Shown: positions 58,877 through 64,000 of the stretch, one piece after another
Position numbering within the stretch: position 1 is the first letter of the stretch
Layout: every line of letters starts with the position of its first letter
Source of the DNA: Curtobacterium sp. MCJR17_020
GTDB taxonomy: Bacteria > Actinomycetota > Actinomycetes > Actinomycetales > Microbacteriaceae
Direction: 5' to 3'
Length of the DNA stretch: 64,000 nucleotides
NCBI RefSeq assembly: GCF_003234365.2
Contig: NZ_CP126260.1
Coordinates: 1,178,001-1,242,000 of the forward strand
Translations under genes and position numbers: made by a program
Notes under the pieces: model-generated
The model's input: the letters and a program-made list of their open reading frames with translations, nothing else
What the model was told of the DNA's origin: nothing
Databases searched by the model: none

Positions 58877-58952
58877 GGGTCTGTGGCGCAGCTGGTAGCG
58901 CACCTGCATGGCATGCAGGGGGTCAGGGGTTCGAGTCCCCTCAGATCCACCA
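58877..58952 (+). tRNA. tRNA-Ala (anticodon GGC), CCA encoded
   Basis: 76 bases with encoded CCA: acceptor GGGTCTG/CAGATCC including the G3-U70 pair that identifies alanine tRNAs, anticodon stem CCTGC/GCAGG with loop ATGGCAT (GGC), T arm GGGGTTCGAGTCCCC, discriminator A. It reads GCC, the most used Ala codon here. Confidence 0.97.
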
Positions 58953-58956
58953 ACAA

Positions 58957-58987
58957 CCCCCGTCGTTCCCCGGAACGGCGGGGGTTT
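58957..58987 (+). terminator. Terminator of tRNA-Ala
   Basis: CCCCCGTCGTTCC pairs with GGAACGGCGGGGG with one mismatch and a two-base loop; TTT follows. Confidence 0.9.
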
Positions 58988-59018
58988 CCTCGTGGTGCGA
59001 GTGGCCGCACGTGCCCGA

Positions 59019-59024
59019 TACGCT
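59019..59024 (+). promoter_or_regulatory. -10 box of a leaderless promoter for the epimerase
   Basis: TACGCT, six bases, ATG 59031. Confidence 0.55.
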
Positions 59025-59030
59025 GTGCGC

Positions 59031-59954
59031 ATGAGCAACGATGCGCCGCTGTCCGGAACCCCGCTGACGATCTCCGCCGCCGGGTACACGGCCGACATCG
59101 CCACGGTCGGTGCGACGCTGCGGACCCTGCGGCACGAGGGTCGCGACCTGATCGTGCCGTTCGACGCCGACGAGGTCCGCCCGGCCTTCCGCGGTGCGGT
59201 CCTCGCTCCGTGGCCGAACCGCGTCGTCGACGGCGAGTACACCTTCGGGGGCGTCGACCACGAGCTCGCGCTCACCGAGCCGGCACGGCACCACGCCCTG
59301 CACGGACTGGTCGCCTGGACCGACTTCCGGGTCGAGGCTCAGGAGCCCGACCGCGTGGCACTCACCACCACCGTGCAGGCCCAGGCGGGCTACCCGTACC
59401 GCGTCGAGGTCCTGGTCGAGTACCGACTCGACGCCACCGGGCTGCACACGACGATCACCGGTACGAACTCCGGTGCCGACGACGCCCCGTGGGGGACCGG
59501 CCCGCACCCGTACCTGGTCGCGGGCGCCGGCACGGTCGACGACTGGACCCTCACCCTGCCCGCGGCCGAGGTGCTCGAGGTCACCCCTGACCGGCTCGTC
59601 CCGACCGACCTGGTCCCCGTGCACGACGAGTTCGACCTGCGCACGCCCACCCTCATCGGCGACCGGTTCATCGACCACGCCTTCACGGGCTTCGACCGCG
59701 ACGCCGACGAGACCGCGACCATCGCGCTGACCGCCGCCGACGGCCGTGGTGTCCGCGTGGCCTTCGGGCCTGAGTGCCCGTGGGTGCAGGTGCACACGGC
59801 CGACCACGTGGTCCCCGAGTACCACCGCGCTGGGCTGGCGGTCGAGCCGATGACGTGCGCGCCCGACGCCTTCAACGACGGGGTCGACCGTGGTCTCGTG
59901 GTGCTCGCCCCGGGTGCGTCCCACGCCGCCGCATGGACGATCTCCGCGATCTGA
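59031..59954 (+). CDS. Aldose 1-epimerase family protein
   Basis: Cytoplasmic sugar mutarotase-like enzyme of 307 residues. Family landmarks: substrate loop A-P-W-P-N-R-V-V-D-G-E-Y, H-H-A-L-H-G-L-V at about residue 85, G-T-G-P-H-P-Y-L with the catalytic His, and the late Glu in L-A-V-E-P-M-T-C-A-P-D-A-F-N. It interconverts alpha and beta anomers of an aldose, probably galactose or glucose. The start is leaderless. Its last 22 bases overlap the pabB start in another frame. Confidence 0.93.
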   Translation: MSNDAPLSGTPLTISAAGYTADIATVGATLRTLRHEGRDLIVPFDADEVRPAFRGAVLAPWPNRVVDGEYTFGGVDHELALTEPARHHALHGLVAWTDFRVEAQEPDRVALTTTVQAQAGYPYRVEVLVEYRLDATGLHTTITGTNSGADDAPWGTGPHPYLVAGAGTVDDWTLTLPAAEVLEVTPDRLVPTDLVPVHDEFDLRTPTLIGDRFIDHAFTGFDRDADETATIALTAADGRGVRVAFGPECPWVQVHTADHVVPEYHRAGLAVEPMTCAPDAFNDGVDRGLVVLAPGASHAAAWTISAI

Positions 59955-61486
59955 CCGGTCCGTCGGCCGGCGTGCGCATCGAGGTCCGCCGGCTCGACCC
60001 TGCCCCCGACCTCGGCGTGCTGGCCGCGCAGGCCGGCGGCGACCTGGTGTGGCTCGACTCCGCGTTGCCGGACGGTGCGCCGGACACCGCTCGACCACGC
60101 GCGCGGTGGTCGGTCCTGGCATGGACGGACGGGCCGTTCCGAGCCCGGTTCCGGCACCAGGACCGGCAGGCGTCCGTCGACGTCGCTGCGCCCGCCGCCG
60201 GGTGGTTCGGTCCGTCGTCCACCGACGACCGTCCGGCCTTCGCCGTGCTGGCGGGACTGCTGGACCGGACGCCGCACCTGCCCGAGCCGATCGCCGGCTG
60301 CGGCTTCGCGCTCGGCTGGGTCGGGTTCCTCGGGTACGAGCTCGGTCGCGAGTCCGGCGGCCCGGACCGCACCGCCGACGGCCACGCCGACGCCGACCTG
60401 CGGTTCGTGGACCGCGCCGTGGTCGTCGACCACACCGACGGTGCCTGGGCGCTGACGCTCGTCGCCGACGCCGAACCGGCGGCCAGCGCGCAGAACCGGG
60501 TGTGGCTCGAGACGGCGACCGGGGCTCCATCGCAGGTCGACGTGGCGGACGCGGCCACGGGCCTCCCGTCCGGGGTGTCGTCAGCGGTCGGACGCGTGTC
60601 GCGTGCCGACCACGAACGCGCGGTCGACGCGTGCCGCGCCGAGATCCGCGAGGGGAACGCGTTCCAGGTCTGCCTCACCACCTCCTTCTCCGTGCCGGGC
60701 GGGGACCGGGAGGCCCGGGTCGACCCCGGTGCGGATCCGCACCGGGACGACCCGCACCTGGCCGACTACGTGCGGATGCGGGCGTCGGACCCGGTCCCGT
60801 TCGGTGCGTACCTGCGGCTTGGCCCGCTGCGCGTGGCGAGCCGGTCCCCGGAACGGTTCCTGCGGATCGACGCGGACGGTGCCGTGCTGGCAGAACCGAT
60901 CAAGGGCACGCGGCGGCGCGTCGCCGACGCTGCCGCCGACGCTGCCGTGCGGGACGACCTCGCGGTGAGCGCCAAGGACCGTGCCGAGAACGTGATGATC
61001 GTCGACCTGCTGCGGAACGACCTGCTGCGGACGGCGACGCCCGGGTCGGTGCACGTCGACCGGCTGTGCGCGGTCGAGACCTACGCGAGCGTGCACCAGA
61101 TGGTGTCGACGATCGGCGCGCAGCTGCCGGCGGCGACGTCGCGGGCGGACGTGGTGCGGGCGGCGTTCCCTCCGGGGTCGATGACCGGGGCGCCGAAGGT
61201 CAGTGCGATGGCGATCGCCGACCGGCTCGAGGGAGCGCCGCGCGGGGTGTACTCGGGCGTGATCGGGTACTTCTCGGCGAGCGGAGCAGTCGACCTGTCG
61301 GTGGTGATCCGGACGCTGGTGACGGTGGTGGATGCCGCAGGTCAGGTCCGCTCGCGGACACTCGGGGCCGGGGGAGCGGTGACGTGGTCGTCGGTCGCGG
61401 CGGACGAGGCGGACGAGGTCGTGACGAAGACACGGTCGGTGCTGGGCGCGGTCGGAGCGACGGCATCATGGAACGGCAATATGTAA
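59933..61486 (+). CDS. pabB: Aminodeoxychorismate synthase component I (PabB-type chorismate-binding enzyme)
   Basis: Chorismate-utilising enzyme of 517 residues, first step to 4-aminobenzoate and folate. The motif P-I-K-G-T with Lys324 is typical of PabB (TrpE has P-I-A-G-T), and E-N-V-M-I-V-D-L-L-R-N-D-L, the PPGSMTGAPK segment and G-V-Y-S-G-V-I-G-Y-F are all present. No glutaminase domain is attached. A loop at about residues 257-275 (G-D-R-E-A-R-V-D-P-G-A-D-P-H-R-D-D) is encoded by repeat family 2 plus a perfect 22-bp palindrome and looks inserted. ATG 59933 lies inside the epimerase gene end, so translation is coupled. Confidence 0.92.
   Translation: MDDLRDLTGPSAGVRIEVRRLDPAPDLGVLAAQAGGDLVWLDSALPDGAPDTARPRARWSVLAWTDGPFRARFRHQDRQASVDVAAPAAGWFGPSSTDDRPAFAVLAGLLDRTPHLPEPIAGCGFALGWVGFLGYELGRESGGPDRTADGHADADLRFVDRAVVVDHTDGAWALTLVADAEPAASAQNRVWLETATGAPSQVDVADAATGLPSGVSSAVGRVSRADHERAVDACRAEIREGNAFQVCLTTSFSVPGGDREARVDPGADPHRDDPHLADYVRMRASDPVPFGAYLRLGPLRVASRSPERFLRIDADGAVLAEPIKGTRRRVADAAADAAVRDDLAVSAKDRAENVMIVDLLRNDLLRTATPGSVHVDRLCAVETYASVHQMVSTIGAQLPAATSRADVVRAAFPPGSMTGAPKVSAMAIADRLEGAPRGVYSGVIGYFSASGAVDLSVVIRTLVTVVDAAGQVRSRTLGAGGAVTWSSVAADEADEVVTKTRSVLGAVGATASWNGNM
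60706..60746 (+). repeat. Dispersed short repeat, copy 3 of 3, plus a 22-bp palindrome, inside pabB
   Basis: CCGGGAGGCCCGGGTCGAC (60706-60724) is followed at once by a perfect 22-bp palindrome (60725-60746, centre GCGGATCCGC). Together they encode the loop that starts R-E-A-R-V-D. Confidence 0.85.
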
Positions 61487-61498
61487 AATACCGTGCGT

Positions 61499-61504
61499 TA
61501 CGAT
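61499..61504 (+). promoter_or_regulatory. -10 box upstream of the Ig-repeat gene
   Basis: TACGAT after an AT-rich stretch (ATGTAAAATA), 45 bases before the TTG start. Confidence 0.45.
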
Positions 61505-61548
61505 GTGGTCGCCGCGTCTCGCGGTCCCCCCACATCAAGGAGTTCCCT

Positions 61549-63850
61549 TTGGCAATCCCACGCACAGCACGCCTGACGGCCCTCGGGGTCGTCGTCGCAG
61601 TCGGCCTCGGCTGCTCGGTCGGCTCGACCGGCGCCGTCGCGGCGACGACGGACGCCACCCGCGCCGCTGCTCCCGCGAGCGCCGCGCACGCCGCCTCCGC
61701 GGCGAGCACCACCGAGACGGTCGTGCCCGCGCCCGTCATCCGCAACATCGAGACCGAGCTCAACGGCACCCAGCGGATGCTCGGCACCGCTGGTTCCGAT
61801 CGCGTCGAAGGTCCTCGACGGCGACACCGTCGTCAGCGCCTGGCCGGGTGGTGCCGGCCTCTTCATGATCTCCGTGTCGGACCGCTACAAGGACACGCCG
61901 CTGACGATGGTCGCATCGCGCGTCGTCGACGGCGAGACCGTCCGCTCGGAGCCCGTCCCGCTCCCGCGCACCCTGCAGCTCGACGACGTCTCGGCGACCA
62001 CCACCTTCACCCCCGGCACGGTCGACTTCTCCGGGACCGCCACGGCCGGTGCGACGATCACCGCGACCGAAGCCGACGGCACCGAGGTGTTCCGCACCGA
62101 GGTGCCCGCGACCAAGGCCGACGTGCAGCAGTGGTCGACGTCCGCCGACCTGACCGACGCCAGCCACGTGCTGACGTTCACGCAGACGGCGCCGTCCGGC
62201 ATCACGACCACCGTCGAGGGCGTCCGGTTCGAGCCGGGCGACGCCGAGGGCATCGCCGCACCCGTCGTCGACGGGATCGAACGCGGCGTGGACGGCCGGT
62301 TCTTCGTGGACGGTACCGGTACCGGCACTGCCGTCGTCACCGTCGGCGGCGAGGAGTACACCGCCGACGTCCAGGACGGCGGGCACTTCCGCGTCACCGT
62401 CCCGGAGCGGTTCGTCGGGGAGACCGCGACCGTCGTCTCGCGCTCCGGCGCCGACACGTCCGCGCCGATCGAGGTGGTCCTGCGCGCCGCCGAGGAGGAC
62501 TCGAGCATCGCCGCACCGACGGTCCGCGACGTCTTCAACCTGCCGGACGGACGCATCCAGGTGACCGCGGACGCGAACGCCCCCGGTGCGACGTGGTTCA
62601 TGCACGGCGACCGGGTCGTGGCCGGGACGCCCACCGACGGTGGGATCTCCTACACGATCGGCTCGCAGTTCACCGACCAGCAGATCGACATGGTGACGAT
62701 GCAGCTCGGCAAGATCTCGGCGCGGACCGCGCTGCCCCGGCTCCTGTCTGTCGACGGCGTCACCGACGGGGACAACGTGTTCGTCCCGGGCACGAACACG
62801 TTCTCCGGGTCGGCCGAGGCCGGTGCGACGATCGTCGCCCGCGACGCCGACGGCACGGAGCTCTTCTCGACCGAGGCCACGGGCGCGAAGGCCGGCGTCG
62901 GGACCTGGTCGGCGGACGCCGACCTGCCGAAGGGTGCGCTCGAGGTCACGTTCACGCAGACCACCCCGGACGGCCGGACCTCGACGATGCAGGACGTCTC
63001 GTTCACGTCGGACGACGGCACGCCGGTCGCCCCGGTGGTCGTCACCTCGCCCGCCGAGGGGTCGACGGTGACGTCGAAGCGTCCGGTGTTCGAGGGCACC
63101 GGTGACGAGGGTGCCACGATCGTGGTGCGGGGTTCGAGCCGCCAGGTGGCGACGACCACGGTGGTCGACGGCAAGTGGGCGGTACCGGCGGACTTCGACC
63201 TCGGGAACGGTGACTACCGCCTGCTGGTGGTGCAGGAGCCCACTCGCGGTGCTCCGACGGACCCGGTCGTCATCACGTTCACGGTGCGGCACGCGGTCGC
63301 ACCGGTGGTACCGGTGGTCGTGACCGGACCGGCCGAGGGGTCGACGGTGACGTCGAAGCGTCCGGTGTTCTCGGGTACGGGTGACGAGGGTGCCACGATC
63401 GTGGTGCGGGGTTCGAGCCGCACGGTGGCGACGACCACGGTGGTCGACGGCAAGTGGTCCGTGCCGGCCGACTTCGACCTCGGGAACGGTGACTACCGCC
63501 TGCTGGTGGTGCAGGAGCCCACCCAGGGCGTCCCGACCCTCCCGGTCGTCCTCTCGTTCACCGTGCGGCATGCCGCCGCCGCGCCGGTCGTGGTGACCGG
63601 GCCGACCGAGGGGTCGACGGTGACGTCGAAGCGTCCGGTGTTCGAGGGCACCGGTGCCGAGGGTGCTTCGGTCGTGATCAAGGGGTCGAGCCGTCAGGTG
63701 GCGACGACCACGGTCGAGGACGGAACCTGGTCGGTCCCGTCGGACTTCGACCTGGGGAACGGCGCGTACCGCCTGTGGGTCACGCAGACCCCGACCGGTG
63801 GTGCGGCTCCGACCACGGTCGACGTGACGTTCCGGGTCGCCGCGAACTGA
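61549..63850 (+). pseudogene. Secreted protein with three Ig-like repeats, frameshifted near the N-terminus
   Basis: The gene starts at TTG 61549 (AAGGAG six bases upstream) with a signal peptide (ARLTALGVVVAVGLGCSV) and reads in frame to about 61785 (R-M-L-G-T). Homologous-looking sequence then continues one base out of frame (V-P-I-A-S-K-V-L-D-G-D-T-V-V-S-A-W) and stays open to the stop at 63850, giving about 765 residues in total. Three C-terminal repeats of 91-93 residues share GSTVTSKRPVF and VPADFDLGNGDYRLLV and look like bacterial Ig domains, typical of adhesins or cell-surface spacers. An intact ATG-started frame (61865-63850) lacks the signal. The shift could be real, phase-variable or a sequencing error. 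Confidence 0.75.
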
Positions 63851-63871
63851 CGCTGACACCGTCTGCCTGAC

Positions 63872-63906
63872 GCGCCGGGCATCCTCGCCACGAGGGTGCC
63901 CGGCGC
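63872..63906 (+). terminator. Terminator of the Ig-repeat gene
   Basis: GCGCCGGGCATCCTC and GAGGGTGCCCGGCGC pair with one mismatch around a short loop. Confidence 0.88.
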
Positions 63907-63974
63907 TGTCGTTGCACGGGTGCGTGTCGGTCGTCCGCTGCAGGATGGGCGGATCCCGGCAGGCTCCCGGCGTG

Positions 63975-63990
63975 TCGAACGCACGTTCGA
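63975..63990. promoter_or_regulatory. Perfect LexA (SOS) box at the right edge
   Basis: TCGAACGCACGTTCGA fits TCGAACnnnnGTTCGA exactly. It lies past the terminator of the Ig-repeat gene, so it should control a gene that begins just beyond the window. Confidence 0.85.
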
Positions 63991-64000
63991 CCCGTTCTGT

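Noticed and set aside
59933..61486. Anthranilate synthase TrpE
   Set aside because: P-I-K-G-T rather than P-I-A-G-T favours PabB, and no trp genes are nearby.

Overview
The window is high-GC (about 70 percent) actinobacterial DNA. The order ileS-folC-DUF4233-ndk and rne-rplU-rpmA-obgE-proB-proA-nadD-rsfS, the clpP1-clpP2-clpX block and the style of the small proteins suggest Microbacteriaceae, probably Curtobacterium or a close relative. The genus is inferred from protein style, not from a database search. Genes are dense, ATGA, GTGA or TGATG overlaps are common, and many starts look leaderless, with a TAnnnT -10 box ending 6-7 bases before the start codon.

Region by region. 1-4880: the end of a fused peptide-type ABC ATPase, a membrane protein, a DesK/NarL-type two-component pair and an RhtA-like exporter. 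4889-5499: two small minus-strand genes, each with its own TTGACT promoter and an overlapping LexA (SOS) box. 5591-15257: a LacI-controlled operon with sugar ABC importer parts, a GH5 beta-mannosidase-like enzyme, a GH38 alpha-mannosidase and a secreted EndoH-type endoglycosidase, which together read as an N-glycan harvesting and degradation system. 15297-22340: DUF1905, tRNA-Gly, tRNA-Pro, trigger factor, ClpP1P2, a CopC/YcnI copper pair and ClpX. 22383-30924: an M3 peptidase, a TetR/hydrolase divergon, ValRS and a ProP-like transporter. 30995-36870: a complete peptide-type ABC importer with a fused double ATPase and a divergent TetR gene. 36965-46340: a cation diffusion facilitator, IleRS behind an actinobacterial T-box, FolC, DUF4233, Ndk and a disulfide module (two DsbA-like proteins and VKOR). 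46690-58768: RNase E/G, L21, L27, Obg, ProB, ProA, NadD and RsfS with small membrane proteins. 58877-64000: tRNA-Ala, aldose epimerase, PabB, a frameshifted secreted Ig-repeat protein, and a perfect SOS box at the right edge.

Three things stand out. The glycan locus holds every enzyme needed to release a high-mannose N-glycan from protein, import it and take it apart. The SOS-box gene pair encodes proteins I do not recognise. Two families of short palindromic repeats occur between genes as hairpins and also inside genes, in frame, in linkers or loops of four proteins, much like the palindromic elements of Rickettsia. The housekeeping blocks look ordinary apart from an RNase E/G without its zinc-link cysteines and a hairpin flanked by 120-bp repeats that splits proB from proA.
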